Part shown: piece by piece, positions 27,670 through 37,430 of the stretch | How positions within the stretch are numbered: the stretch's first letter is position 1 | Layout: every line of letters starts with the position of its first letter | Notes under the pieces: generated by a model | The model's input: only the letters and a program-made list of their open reading frames with translations | Databases searched by the model: none | What the model was told of the DNA's origin: nothing | DNA from: Komagataeibacter sucrofermentans DSM 15973 | Lineage (GTDB): Bacteria; Pseudomonadota; Alphaproteobacteria; Acetobacterales; Acetobacteraceae | Reading direction: 5' to 3' | NCBI RefSeq assembly: GCF_040581405.1 | Contig: NZ_CP137157.1 | Coordinates: 1,244,001 to 1,308,000 of the forward strand | DNA: 64,000 bases | Translations under genes and position numbers: made by a program

Positions 27670-29102
27670 CAGCCTGCGACCAGCCTGCGGTCGGCCAGTT
27701 CGAGCAGGGCGTCGAGCATGCGGTCAACATCTGCATTGGTGGTGCGGTGGTTGACGATGGCTGCCCGCACGGCCTTGTGCCCGTTGATGATGGTGGTCGA
27801 GGGGGCCGCGATCCCGCTTTCATGCAGGTCTTTCACCACCTCGGCATTGAAGTGGTCCAGGTCCTCCACGGGCGCGATGATGCGGAAGCACACGATGTTC
27901 AGGGTCACGGGGGCCAGCAGTTCCAGCCGGGGGTTGGCCTCCACGCGGGCGGCAAGGTGGCGGGCAATGGCGCAGCAGTTGGCAATCATGTCGCCCATGC
28001 CATCCGCGCCATAGGTGCCTAGCGTCATCCACACTTTCAGCGCCCGGAACCCGCGTGACAGGTCGGGGCCAAGGTCGCAGTACCACGGGCCGTTGGTGGC
28101 AAGGCCCCGGTCCTCGCGCGCAAGATAGGCGCGGGACTGGGCAAAGGCATCGACCTGCGCGCCAGGGCGGCGGACAAGGATACAGCCTGCATCGTACTGT
28201 ACCTGCGCCCATTTATGGAAATCAAACGCCACGCTATCGGCCCGTTCCAGCCCGCGCAGCCCGGGGCGCAGCGTGTCGGACAGCATGGCGAGCGCGCCAA
28301 AGGCACCATCGACATGGAACCAGATGTTCTCACGCGCGGCGATGTCGGCCAGCGTGTTCAGATCATCAATCGCACCGGTATCTACCGTGCCAGCCGTGCC
28401 GATCACGATAAACGGTTCAAGCCCTGCCGCCCGGTCGCGCGCGATGGCCTGCTCGAGTGCAGGCAGCACCATGCGGTTGTGTTCATCAACCGGGATCACG
28501 CGCAGGCTGTCCGTGCCCAGCCCGGTCAGGTCAAATGCGCGCGCAATGCAGCCATGCGCGGTGGCGGCGGCATAGCCCACCAGTTTGCGGCTGCCCACGC
28601 CCGCGGCCCGCATCTTCAGCCCATCGGGCACGGCGCGGCTGGCGGTGATGACAGCAATCATGTTGGCCATGGAGGAGCCGGTCACCAGCAGCCCTGTTGT
28701 CTCGGCCGGGAAGCCGCACATCTCGGCAGCCCAGCGGATCACCTCGCGCTCGACCTCGATGGGCGCATGGTCGCGGCCGCCGCAATTGGCGTTCAGCCCG
28801 CCCACCAGCAGTTCCGACAGCATGCCCACCGCCGTGCCGCCGCCATGCACCCAGCCCATGAAGCCGGGGTGCACGTTGCCGGTGGAATAGGGTTCGACCA
28901 GTTCGCGAAAGCGGGCGTACAGCTCTTCCGGCGGGGTGGGCGCGTGCGGCAGGCCGGTGCGCAACTGCTCGCGCAGGGCGGTTGGCATGGGCTGCCACAC
29001 CGGGCGCTCGCGCAGGGTGGACAGGCGGTCCATCATGTCATCGACCATCTGGTGGCCCAAGGCCCGCAGCGCATCCCAGTTATCCGGGTCCAGTCCTGTC
29101 AT
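27669..29102 (-). CDS. PLP-dependent aromatic-L-amino-acid decarboxylase family protein
   Basis: The 477-residue protein belongs to group II PLP decarboxylases: Lys297 in DFHKWAQVQYDAG binds PLP, Asp265 in WFHVDGAFGA contacts the pyridine nitrogen, and HPGFMGWVHGG near 78-88 is the substrate-side segment. The family decarboxylates aromatic amino acids (tyrosine, tryptophan, DOPA) or phenylacetaldehyde-type substrates; the exact substrate is not readable. The ATG at 29102 has GGAGAGAG in front, and the frame's upstream extension lies within the next gene. It could share a message with the SBF-like transporter. Confidence 0.88.
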   Translation of the reverse strand: MTGLDPDNWDALRALGHQMVDDMMDRLSTLRERPVWQPMPTALREQLRTGLPHAPTPPEELYARFRELVEPYSTGNVHPGFMGWVHGGGTAVGMLSELLVGGLNANCGGRDHAPIEVEREVIRWAAEMCGFPAETTGLLVTGSSMANMIAVITASRAVPDGLKMRAAGVGSRKLVGYAAATAHGCIARAFDLTGLGTDSLRVIPVDEHNRMVLPALEQAIARDRAAGLEPFIVIGTAGTVDTGAIDDLNTLADIAARENIWFHVDGAFGALAMLSDTLRPGLRGLERADSVAFDFHKWAQVQYDAGCILVRRPGAQVDAFAQSRAYLAREDRGLATNGPWYCDLGPDLSRGFRALKVWMTLGTYGADGMGDMIANCCAIARHLAARVEANPRLELLAPVTLNIVCFRIIAPVEDLDHFNAEVVKDLHESGIAAPSTTIINGHKAVRAAIVNHRTTNADVDRMLDALLELADRRLVAG

Positions 29103-29199
29103 CTCTCTCCACCATTTCGTGCGGTTGTCATGCCCGGCGGGCATTATTGGCCTGCCTACATACCGGGCCATGCCGCCATGCGCGAGGGGGAAGATGGGG

Positions 29200-30153
29200 T
29201 CAATCCGCCTTCTCCGCGCCAAAGCGCCGCGCCAGTGCGGCGCAGGCAAAAAGCTGGATCTGGTGGTAGATCATGAGCGGCAGCACGATCAGCCCCACAT
29301 CGGTGGGTGCAAACAGCACGCTGGCAATCGGCACGCCCGAGGCCAGCGACTTCTTGGAGCCACAGAACACGATGGCAATCCGGTCCGCCCGCGCAAAGCC
29401 GCCCATGCGCCCCACAAGCAGTGTCAGCCCCAGCACAAGCGCCAGCAGCCCCGCATCGGCCAATGCCACGCGGCCAAGCTGGGTTGCTGGCAGGCGGTGC
29501 CACAGCCCCTGCGTCACGGCTTCGCTGAAGGCGGTATAGACCACCACGAGGATCGACCCCCGATCGGAGAAGGAAAGCAGTTTCTTGTGCCGGTGCGCCC
29601 AGCCCCCGATCCACGGCTGAAGGACCTGGCCCGCAATGAACGGCACAAGCAGTTGCCCCACGATGGGCATGATCCCGCCGCCGCCCCCGCTGGCATGGCG
29701 GCTGAACACGATGCCCACCAGCACGGGCGTTATGAAAATGCCCAGTATGTTGGACAGTGTTGCCGAGCAGATGGCCGCCGCCACGTTGCCGCGCGCAATC
29801 GAGGTGAACGCGATGGAGGACTGCACGGTAGAGGGCAGGCAGCACAGGAACAGCATGCCGGTCCACATCGGGGCATCAAGCAGGCGCGGAAAGGCTGCAT
29901 GCAGGCCCACGCCCAGCAGCGGGAACATGACGAACGTGCAGAGCAGGATGGCAAGATGGATGCGCCACCCGGTCACCCCCTCTACTACCGCGCGGCGAGA
30001 CAGGCGCGCGCCCTGAAGGAAAAACATGTTCGCGATCATGATGATGGCGAGGATATTGAACACCCGCACCCCTTCCCCCCGGCAGGGAAGCACGCTGGCC
30101 ATGGCAACGGTGGCCAGCAGGCATATCAGAAACGAATCAAGTCTGCGGAGCAT
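29200..30153 (-). CDS. SBF-like (bile acid:sodium symporter family) membrane transporter
   Basis: The 317-residue protein has about ten hydrophobic segments (for example LAIIMIANMFFLQG, ATLSNILGIFITPVLVGIVF, ALVLGLTLLVG) and the characteristic CGSKKSLASGVPIA near 263-276 of the YfeH/PF13593 group. Substrates of this group are unknown; related proteins carry bile acids or organic anions with sodium. It precedes the decarboxylase on the same strand with 97 bases between, and it is divergent from an exported unknown gene. Confidence 0.85.
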   Translation of the reverse strand: MLRRLDSFLICLLATVAMASVLPCRGEGVRVFNILAIIMIANMFFLQGARLSRRAVVEGVTGWRIHLAILLCTFVMFPLLGVGLHAAFPRLLDAPMWTGMLFLCCLPSTVQSSIAFTSIARGNVAAAICSATLSNILGIFITPVLVGIVFSRHASGGGGGIMPIVGQLLVPFIAGQVLQPWIGGWAHRHKKLLSFSDRGSILVVVYTAFSEAVTQGLWHRLPATQLGRVALADAGLLALVLGLTLLVGRMGGFARADRIAIVFCGSKKSLASGVPIASVLFAPTDVGLIVLPLMIYHQIQLFACAALARRFGAEKAD

Positions 30154-30242
30154 GGTGAAGGGGAGAGCCTGATGCTATGGAAATGATGCGGAGATTATAC
30201 CGGATTGCATCCGCAGCCCATTCACGCCACCTTGTACTGCAA

Positions 30243-31175
30243 ATGAAGAAAATATTCATCACCACGGTTTTCGCCGCCCTGTCGTGCATGGGCTCGGCGC
30301 AGGCTACCGCCCTGCCCGATACCTGCGCCAGCGCACAGCTTGCCAGTAGCCAGCCGCATGGCGACAATGCGCTTGCGGGCCATAACTACAACCTGGCCCT
30401 GGCGGGGAATGTGCACCAGACCTTTCACGCGGGCGATATCGCCGCCAGCGGCACGGGGCTGGGGCCGCTGGCCTTGCGGGATATGGAGGACGTGGCCTCG
30501 CTCGTGCTGCTGGCCACGCTTACCGGCCACCACTCGCAGGGGTGCGCGGAGGGGTATTTCATGTCCGCCGCAACCCCCATCATGGACGGTCTGCGCGCGG
30601 GCCGCAGCTATGACCTGATCTGGCAGGACGGGCTGCTGAGCAGCGGGGAGACGAAGCTCTCCTTCCACCGCGCGCATCTGCACCTTGTCGGCGCCAAAGG
30701 CGACACCGCCCCCGCCACCCTTACGCTTGATACGCAGGGCCTCGGCATAGCCGGTTCGCACAACACGCTTCTGGTCAACGCCCTGCCCCAGCAGGCCACA
30801 GCCAATGCCTCGGTGCCCAGCGCGTCGCTCGTGCCGCTCGCCGCAGCCATTGCCGGCCACCCGACAGAGGCTGTGATGGTGCCGCTGCATGTCTCATCGC
30901 TCACCGCCCAGCGCGGCGCCATGCAGATTACCGGCAATGGTGATGCCAGCCTGACGGGCAATACCGATGCGTCATCCGCCAATGGCCATATTCAGGTGCA
31001 GAATCTGGATGCCGTGATCGAGACCATGCGTAACGCGGGCCAGACCCGTGCAAGTGCTGCTTTGGTGCTGGCCAAGCTGTTCGGGCACAAATCGGCCACG
31101 GGCGGCACGGGGTGGGATGTCAACTGGGAGGGAGGTGTCATGACCGTAAACCACATCCCGCTGCCCATTCGCTGA
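30243..31175 (+). CDS. Exported protein of unknown function
   Basis: From the ATG at 30243 the 310-residue protein begins with a signal peptide (MKKIFITTVFAALSCMGSAQ, likely cleaved after ATA or AQA). The mature part is rich in Ala, Gly and small polar residues, with repeated beta-like patterns (ATLTLDTQGLGIAGSHNTLL, NGDASLTGNTDASSANGH). It ends VMTVNHIPLPIR, which resembles tails of DUF2125-type periplasmic proteins, but that is only a weak similarity. The longer frame to 30177 has no better ribosome-binding site. No catalytic motif was recognised. Confidence 0.7.
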   Translation: MKKIFITTVFAALSCMGSAQATALPDTCASAQLASSQPHGDNALAGHNYNLALAGNVHQTFHAGDIAASGTGLGPLALRDMEDVASLVLLATLTGHHSQGCAEGYFMSAATPIMDGLRAGRSYDLIWQDGLLSSGETKLSFHRAHLHLVGAKGDTAPATLTLDTQGLGIAGSHNTLLVNALPQQATANASVPSASLVPLAAAIAGHPTEAVMVPLHVSSLTAQRGAMQITGNGDASLTGNTDASSANGHIQVQNLDAVIETMRNAGQTRASAALVLAKLFGHKSATGGTGWDVNWEGGVMTVNHIPLPIR

Positions 31176-31245
31176 CGGGCTTCATGGTGTGATTTATATT
31201 CATAAATACCAGCAATAATCCCAACCCGCTTAAAAATGGATCAGG

Positions 31246-31281
31246 AACCTGGCAGGCTGCATTGGCCTGTCAGGTTTTTTT
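31246..31281 (+). terminator. Terminator between the exported protein gene and mfd
   Basis: AACCTGGCAGG (31246-31256) pairs with CCTGTCAGGTT (31266-31276), one G-U pair included, followed by T7. It probably ends the plus-strand transcript of the exported protein. Confidence 0.85.
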
Positions 31282-31386
31282 GTGAAGGGACGCCACCAGC
31301 ACTGATTGAAAGAAGCTTCCGGGGGCCACCCTGCCTTAAAGGCGGCCCGGACGCTTTCTGTGCGTGTGTTGGTTCTATACCCGCGC

Positions 31387-34300
31387 TCAGGCCGAAAAGG
31401 CCGTCTCCTCATGCACCATCTTGACCAGCGCGCCGAGCACCTTGCGGGCCTGCGTGATGCGCTGTGCGTTGGTCATCTCGCGTATGATGGCCAGCTTGTG
31501 GTCGGGGCGCAGGCGCACATTGGCGTCCTTCTGCCTGGCAATCCATGCCACCAGCCCCGCCGGGTTGGCGAAGGTATTGCCCCGGAACTGGATGACCATG
31601 CCCTTGGGGCCTGCTTCAAGCCGTTCCACCCCGGCCTCGCGGCACAGGCGCTTGAGTGTCACCACTTCAAGCAGGTTGCGCACCTCATCGGGCAGGGTGC
31701 CAAAGCGGTCGACCAGTTCGGCTTCCATCGCCTCGACTTCGGCATCATTGGCCAGTGCCGCGATGCGGCGGTACAGGCCAAGGCGCACCGGCAGGTCGGT
31801 CACGTAGCTGTCAGGTATGAGCACCGGCAGGCCAAGGATGATGTTGGGTGTCCAGTCACGGTCCTGCAGCTTGCGCCGCCCCTTTTCGGTGCGCAGGTCG
31901 GCCACGGCATCTTCGAGCATCTGCTGGTACAGCTCGATGCCCACTTCGCGGATATGACCCGACTGCTCATCACCGAGCAGGTTGCCCGCCCCGCGCAGGT
32001 CAAGATCGTGCGACGCCAGCGTGAAGCCCGCGCCCAGCGTATCGAGTGTCTGCATGACTTCCAGCCGCTTCTGCGCTGCGGCCGAGAGCACATGTGTCTG
32101 TGGCCAGGTCAGGTAGGCATAGCCACGCTGCTTGCCACGACCCACGCGCCCGCGCAGCTGGTAGAGCTGGCCAAGACCAAACATGTCGGCGCGGTGGATG
32201 ATGAGCGTGTTGACCGCAGGCATGTCCAGCCCGCTTTCCACGATGTTGGTGGAGAGCAGGATGTCATATTTGCCATCGCTGAACTCGGTCATCACCCGTT
32301 CCAGCTCGGTTGGCGTCAGGCGGCCATGGGCCTGCACCAGCCTGGCGTCGGGCACGATCTCGTGCAGGCGGGCGGCCATGCGGTCGAGATCCTCGATGCG
32401 GGGCACAACGCAGAACACCTGCCCGCCCCGGAAGCGCTCGCGCTGGATCGCCTCGCGGATCACCACGCTGTCGAACGGCATGATGAAGGTGCGCACCGCC
32501 AGCCGGTCGGTGGGTGGCGTTGCGATAAGGCTCATCTCGCGCACGCCGGTCAGGGCCAGTTGCAGCGTGCGTGGCAGCGGCGTGGCCGAGAGCGTGAGCA
32601 CATGCACGTCCTCGCGCAGGGCCTTGAGCTTTTCCTTGTGGGCCACGCCAAAATGCTGCTCTTCATCCACGATCAGCAGGCCGAGGTCAGCGAACTTTAC
32701 GGTCTTGGCCAGCAGCGCATGGGTGCCGATCACGATATTGACCGTGCCATCGGTCAGGCCCTTGCGCACGGCAGTGGCTTCCTTGCCCGTGACCATGCGC
32801 GAAAGCTGCGCCACATTGACCGGCAGCCCGGCAAAGCGGGCCGAGAATGTGCGGTAATGCTGGCGGGCCAGCAGCGTGGTCGGCACCACCACCGCCACCT
32901 GCGCGCCCGACATGGCGGCGACAAAGGCGGCACGCAGGGCCACCTCGGTCTTGCCAAAGCCCACGTCGCCACATACCAGCCGGTCCATCGGCTTGCCTGA
33001 GGCCATGTCGTCGAGCACATCGGCGATGGCGCGGGACTGGTCCTCGGTCTCGATGAAGGGGAAGCGGGCGCAGAATTCATCCCACAGCCCTTCTTCGGGC
33101 GTGAGTGCCGGCGCTTCACGCAGGGCGCGCGCGGCAGCGGTGCGGATGAGTTCGCCCGCCATGTCGCGGATGCGCTGCTTCATCTTCGCCTTGCGCGACT
33201 GCCACGACACGCCACCAAGCTTGTCGAGCGCCACATGCGCCTGATCGGAGCCGAAGCGGCTGAGCAGTTCGATGTTCTCGACCGGCAGGAACAGCTTTTC
33301 GTTGCCATCATAGATCAGGCGCAGGCAGTCATGCGGCGCGGTGCCGACCCCGATGGTCTCAAGCCCGTCGTAACGCCCGATGCCGTAATCCTGATGCACG
33401 ATCAGGTCGCCTTCCGCGATCTCGGAGGCTTCGGAGATGAACTGGTCCGCCTTCTTGCGCCGCCGGGGCGGGCGCGAGATCCGCTCGCCGAGCAGATCCT
33501 GCTCGGAGATGAAGGCGAAATTGTCGGCAACAAACCCGCGCTCCAGCCCCAGCGTGAGCAGCCCCACCGTGCCCGGCTTGAGCTTCTGCGCCTCTTTCCA
33601 TGTGGCAAAGGTCTGCACCGGCAGGCGGTATTCGCGCAGCAGCACGCCAATGCGCTCGCACGAGCCGCGCGTCCAGGCCGTGACATAGGCGCGCCTGCTG
33701 GTCTGCGCCCATTCCTCAACGCGTGCATGCAGCATGGGGAAGACGTTCTCGCGCCCTTCGGTCACGGTTTTGGCGAACATCTGGCCCGGCCTGCCGCCCG
33801 CATCCATGCCCGGCGCGCCATCGGGCTGGGCGAAGGGCATGAACACCACGGCCTTCCTGCCTGCAATCATTGCATCCCAGCCCTTGCGGTCGAGATACAT
33901 CAGGTGCGGTGGTAGCGGGCGGTATGGCACCTCGCCTTCCCGCGTGGGCTGTTTGCGGGCGTCGTAATGATCGGCGATCATTTCCAGCCTTGTGGCCAGC
34001 ACCTCCTCGGCCTGGTTGGCGAGCGAGATGGTGACACCGGGCAGGTAGTCCACCAGCGTTTCCATATGTTCATGGAACAGGGGCAGCCAGTGCTCCATGC
34101 CCGCGTGCCGCCTGCCATCCGATATGTGCTGGTAGAGCGGGTCATTGGCGGCAGCGGGGCCAAACAGGTCGCGCCAGCCGGTGCGAAAGCGCGAGATGGA
34201 GGCAGGATCAAGGCTGAAATCGGCCACCGGGCGCATGGTCAGGCTATCGATCTTTGCCGTCGAGCGCTGGGTGCCGGGGTCGAAGCGGCGGATGTTCTCC

Positions 34301-34869
34301 ACCTCATCGCCAAACAGGTCAAGCCGCACGGGTTCGGCATCGCCTGCGGGGAAAATATCAAAAATGCCGCCACGCGTGGCGAATTCGCCCTGCTCCATCA
34401 CCGTGTCGGTGCGGTTGTAGCCGTGGGCGATGAGCAGTTCCATCAGGAATGGCGCATCAAGGCTTTCGCCGGTTCTGATGGTGATCGACTGCCCCGCAAA
34501 GGCTGCGCGCGGGGCCACGCGCTGGATGGCGCCCATCACCGTGGTCAGCACGATGCGCGGCGCGGCGGCTTTTTCCAGCAGGCGGGTCAGGGTTGCGACC
34601 CGCTCCGCAATGATGGCGGGGTTTGGGGAGACACGGTCATACGGCAGGCAGTCCCAGCCCGGAAAGCGGAGTATTTCCGCTTTGGGCGCGACAAAGGCCA
34701 ACTGGTCTGCAATGCGCGCCATGGAGGCATCATCACGGCACACATGCAGCACGGGGCCTTCGTTCTCGCCCAGACGGCGAGCGAGCAGAAAGGCGTCATA
34801 CCCATCCGGCACGCCCCATACGGGAACGGGGGCGCCGGGTGCGAGCGAGAAACCTGCCGTATCGTTCAT
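31387..34869 (-). CDS. mfd: Transcription-repair coupling factor
   Basis: Mfd is a DNA translocase that removes stalled RNA polymerase and recruits UvrA. The 1,160-residue protein has the N-terminal UvrB-like domains (YDRVSPNPAIIAERVATL near 77), the RNA polymerase interaction domain near 480-550 (LIVHQDYGIGRYDGLE), and the RecG-type helicase core with Walker A GDVGFGKTEVALR near 635 and the box VDEEQHFGV near 735. The C-terminal TRCF domain is complete. Its ATG overlaps the sdhE stop by 4 bases, an arrangement common in alphaproteobacteria. Confidence 0.96.
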   Translation of the reverse strand: MNDTAGFSLAPGAPVPVWGVPDGYDAFLLARRLGENEGPVLHVCRDDASMARIADQLAFVAPKAEILRFPGWDCLPYDRVSPNPAIIAERVATLTRLLEKAAAPRIVLTTVMGAIQRVAPRAAFAGQSITIRTGESLDAPFLMELLIAHGYNRTDTVMEQGEFATRGGIFDIFPAGDAEPVRLDLFGDEVENIRRFDPGTQRSTAKIDSLTMRPVADFSLDPASISRFRTGWRDLFGPAAANDPLYQHISDGRRHAGMEHWLPLFHEHMETLVDYLPGVTISLANQAEEVLATRLEMIADHYDARKQPTREGEVPYRPLPPHLMYLDRKGWDAMIAGRKAVVFMPFAQPDGAPGMDAGGRPGQMFAKTVTEGRENVFPMLHARVEEWAQTSRRAYVTAWTRGSCERIGVLLREYRLPVQTFATWKEAQKLKPGTVGLLTLGLERGFVADNFAFISEQDLLGERISRPPRRRKKADQFISEASEIAEGDLIVHQDYGIGRYDGLETIGVGTAPHDCLRLIYDGNEKLFLPVENIELLSRFGSDQAHVALDKLGGVSWQSRKAKMKQRIRDMAGELIRTAAARALREAPALTPEEGLWDEFCARFPFIETEDQSRAIADVLDDMASGKPMDRLVCGDVGFGKTEVALRAAFVAAMSGAQVAVVVPTTLLARQHYRTFSARFAGLPVNVAQLSRMVTGKEATAVRKGLTDGTVNIVIGTHALLAKTVKFADLGLLIVDEEQHFGVAHKEKLKALREDVHVLTLSATPLPRTLQLALTGVREMSLIATPPTDRLAVRTFIMPFDSVVIREAIQRERFRGGQVFCVVPRIEDLDRMAARLHEIVPDARLVQAHGRLTPTELERVMTEFSDGKYDILLSTNIVESGLDMPAVNTLIIHRADMFGLGQLYQLRGRVGRGKQRGYAYLTWPQTHVLSAAAQKRLEVMQTLDTLGAGFTLASHDLDLRGAGNLLGDEQSGHIREVGIELYQQMLEDAVADLRTEKGRRKLQDRDWTPNIILGLPVLIPDSYVTDLPVRLGLYRRIAALANDAEVEAMEAELVDRFGTLPDEVRNLLEVVTLKRLCREAGVERLEAGPKGMVIQFRGNTFANPAGLVAWIARQKDANVRLRPDHKLAIIREMTNAQRITQARKVLGALVKMVHEETAFSA

Positions 34870-35177
34870 TTTCCGCCCCGGATCGCGGCAAGACGGGCGG
34901 GATCGGTGGCATCAGCCATGATTTCGCGCATCATGGGCGTATTGAGTTCGGGCGGCACCGGGCGGCGGCCGCTCAGCCAGTCGGCCAGATCGGCATCGGG
35001 CAGGTCCATCACGGCTTCGAGCGCGTCAAGCTCGGCTTCGGTCATGCCCTCGAGGCGGGGGGCGACGAACCCACCGATCAGCACGTCGGTTTCATGCGTG
35101 CCGCGATGCGTGGCGCGGTAATAGATCTTGCGCCGCCGCGTATCGAGGCGGGAGAGATCAGGCGTTCTGGCTTCCAT
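34866..35177 (-). CDS. sdhE: FAD assembly factor SdhE (succinate dehydrogenase assembly factor 2)
   Basis: SdhE promotes covalent attachment of FAD to succinate dehydrogenase and related flavoproteins. The 103-residue protein has the family signature RRRKIYYRATHRGTHETDVL near 14-33 with the RGxxE motif essential in E. coli, followed by the helices EGMTEAELDALEAVMDLPDADL. The sdh genes themselves are elsewhere. It is coupled to mfd through an ATGA overlap and is divergent from recG. Confidence 0.92.
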   Translation of the reverse strand: MEARTPDLSRLDTRRRKIYYRATHRGTHETDVLIGGFVAPRLEGMTEAELDALEAVMDLPDADLADWLSGRRPVPPELNTPMMREIMADATDPARLAAIRGGK

Positions 35178-35234
35178 TGCGTTCCACCCCTGTATGGTTG
35201 TGTTTTGTTCCGTAACGCAGGTGTCCTATAGCCC

Positions 35235-35262
35235 TCATGCGGGCATATGTCAGCCCGCATGA
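35235..35262 (+). repeat. 10-bp inverted repeat in the sdhE/recG intergenic region
   Basis: TCATGCGGGC (35235-35244) pairs with GCCCGCATGA (35253-35262), loop 8 bases. It overlaps two upstream in-frame ATG codons of recG (35247, 35259), which makes these unlikely starts. It might be an operator shared by the two divergent genes or a leader hairpin of recG. Confidence 0.55.
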
Positions 35263-35282
35263 CAAGCATGCCACCCCGCAGG

Positions 35283-37430
35283 ATGAACCGCCGCGTGTCC
35301 GATACCCCTACCCCGCCCGCCAATTCCCTTCTTGCCCCGCTGCTTGCGGGGATTGAAAGCCTGAAGGGCATGAAACCGGCAACCGCAAAGCTGCTGGCGC
35401 GGGTGGCTGGGGGCGGGCGAGTGATCGACCTGCTGTTCCACCTGCCGGAATCGGTGGTGGACCGGCGTTACCGCCCTGCCCTGCGCGAGGCGGAAACCGG
35501 GCGGGTGTGCACGCTGCTGGTCACGATTGTGCGCGTGGTGCCGCCCGCCCCCGGCGGCGGGCGCGGCAGGCGGCCGTGGCGCGTGGTGGTGAGCGACGGC
35601 ACGGCAGAGGCGGAACTGGTGTTCTTCTCTCCCCATCAAGTGCGCAGGCTTGAGGCCGGGCAGGACATCGCCGTATCGGGCACGCTGGAGCGTTTTGGGG
35701 AGCGGCTGAGCATGGCGCACCCCGATTATCTGGTGCCGCAGGCGCGGCTGGCTGAAATTCCGCTGCTTGACCCGGTCTGGCCGCTTACGGCGGGGCTGTT
35801 TCCCAGCCAGGTGCGCAGCGCCATCCGGGCCGCGTTTGATGTGTTTCCCGCCCTGCCGGAATGGCAGGATGCCAGCGTGCTGGCGCAACGCAGATGGCCC
35901 GGCTTCGAGCAGGCGCTGCGCACGCTCCACCGCCCATCTGACTTTCCTGACCTGATGGAGGGCGAGGCGCTGATCGGGGCATCCGAACGCGCCCGGGCAC
36001 GGCTTGCGTGCGATGACCTGCTGGCCCAGCAGGTTGCCATGGCGCAGGCGCGCAGGCTCAACCGCCTGCGGCCGGGGCGTAGCATTGTGGGTGATGGCAG
36101 CCTGCGCACGGTGGCGCTGTCGCGCTTTGGCCATGAACCCACCACGGCCCAGACCCGCACGCTGTCGGAAATTGATGCCGACCTTGCCGCCCCCCGCCAG
36201 ATGACGCGCCTGCTGCAGGGTGATGTGGGGGCGGGCAAGACGCTCGTGGCGCTGCTGGCCATGCTGGGCGCGGTTGAGGCAGGCCACCAGGCAGCCCTTA
36301 TGGCGCCGACCGAGATTCTGGCCCGCCAGCATCTGGCCACATTCCAAAAACTCTCGCCCGTGCCGGTGGCGTTTCTCAGCGGCAGCGTAAAGGGCAAGGC
36401 CCGGCGCGAGGCGCTGGCCAGCATTGCCGATGGCACGGCCCGGCTGGTGATCGGCACGCATGCCCTGTTTCAGGAAAGCGTGGTGTTTCAGGATCTTGCG
36501 CTGGCCGTTATTGACGAGCAGCACCGTTTTGGCGTGGAGCAGCGCGCCATGCTGGGCGAGAAAGGCCACCAGACCGATGTACTGGTCATGACCGCCACCC
36601 CCATTCCCCGCTCCCTGCTGCTGACCCAGTGGGGCGACATGCTGGTCAGTCGGCTGGATGTAAAACCCGCAGGCCGCAAGCCGGTGCGCACCTCCCTGCA
36701 TGCGCTCTCGGCCATGGAAGACCTGCTGGCGGGTCTTGAACGCGCCCTTGCGCGGGGCGCGCGGATCTTCTGGGTCTGCCCGCTGGTGAGCGAGAGCGAA
36801 ACCGTTGACATTGCCGCAGCCGAGGCCCGGCACCATGCCCTTGCCGCCCATTTTGGCATTGATGCCGTGGGGCTGGCGCACGGGCAGCAGGATATTGCGC
36901 TACGCGAGCAGGCCATTGCCGATTTCGCCGCCGGGCGTACGCGCATCCTTGTCGCCACCACCGTGATCGAGGTGGGCGTGGATATTCCCGATGCGACTGT
37001 GATGGTGATCGAACATGCCGAGCGGTTTGGCCTGGCGCAACTGCACCAGCTGCGCGGGCGCGTAGGGCGTGGGCAGGCGGAATCCTACTGTCTTCTGCTG
37101 CATGACAGCGCGCTCGGCCAGACCGCGCGGCGCAGGCTGGCGCTACTGCGCGAAACGGAAGACGGATTTCTGATCGCTGATGAGGATTTTCGCCTGCGTG
37201 GCGGTGGCGACCTGACCGGCAGGCGCCAGTCCGGCCTGCCCGACCTGCGGCTGGCCAGCCCGCTTCATGTTGACATGCTGCTCAGGCTTGCCGCGCAGGA
37301 CGCCCGCAGGCTGGTCGATACCCCCCCCGACAGGGTACCCCCCGCCCTGCGCGGGCGCAGGCAGGCGGTCAGTTTGCTGCTTGAGCTGTTTGCGCGGGCG
37401 CAGGCTGTGCGGGCGATACGCGCGGGGTAG
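35283..37430 (+). CDS. recG: ATP-dependent DNA helicase RecG
   Basis: RecG drives branch migration of stalled forks and recombination intermediates. From the ATG at 35283 it has 715 residues: an N-terminal wedge/OB domain (LKGMKPATAKLLARVAGGGR, DLLFHLPESVVDRRYR), the helicase core with Walker A GDVGAGKT near 313 and box II DEQHRFGVEQRAML near 410, and RGRVGRGQ near 595. A GTG at 35295 (starting VSDTPTPPANSLL), 13 bases after the sequence CAGG, is an equally good start. The 3' end overlaps the convergent TetR gene by 62 bases. Confidence 0.95.
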   Translation: MNRRVSDTPTPPANSLLAPLLAGIESLKGMKPATAKLLARVAGGGRVIDLLFHLPESVVDRRYRPALREAETGRVCTLLVTIVRVVPPAPGGGRGRRPWRVVVSDGTAEAELVFFSPHQVRRLEAGQDIAVSGTLERFGERLSMAHPDYLVPQARLAEIPLLDPVWPLTAGLFPSQVRSAIRAAFDVFPALPEWQDASVLAQRRWPGFEQALRTLHRPSDFPDLMEGEALIGASERARARLACDDLLAQQVAMAQARRLNRLRPGRSIVGDGSLRTVALSRFGHEPTTAQTRTLSEIDADLAAPRQMTRLLQGDVGAGKTLVALLAMLGAVEAGHQAALMAPTEILARQHLATFQKLSPVPVAFLSGSVKGKARREALASIADGTARLVIGTHALFQESVVFQDLALAVIDEQHRFGVEQRAMLGEKGHQTDVLVMTATPIPRSLLLTQWGDMLVSRLDVKPAGRKPVRTSLHALSAMEDLLAGLERALARGARIFWVCPLVSESETVDIAAAEARHHALAAHFGIDAVGLAHGQQDIALREQAIADFAAGRTRILVATTVIEVGVDIPDATVMVIEHAERFGLAQLHQLRGRVGRGQAESYCLLLHDSALGQTARRRLALLRETEDGFLIADEDFRLRGGGDLTGRRQSGLPDLRLASPLHVDMLLRLAAQDARRLVDTPPDRVPPALRGRRQAVSLLLELFARAQAVRAIRAG

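Noticed and set aside
31306-33000. 564-residue plus-strand open frame opposite mfd
   Set aside because: It has no ribosome-binding site or family similarity, and the mfd motifs on the minus strand explain the region.
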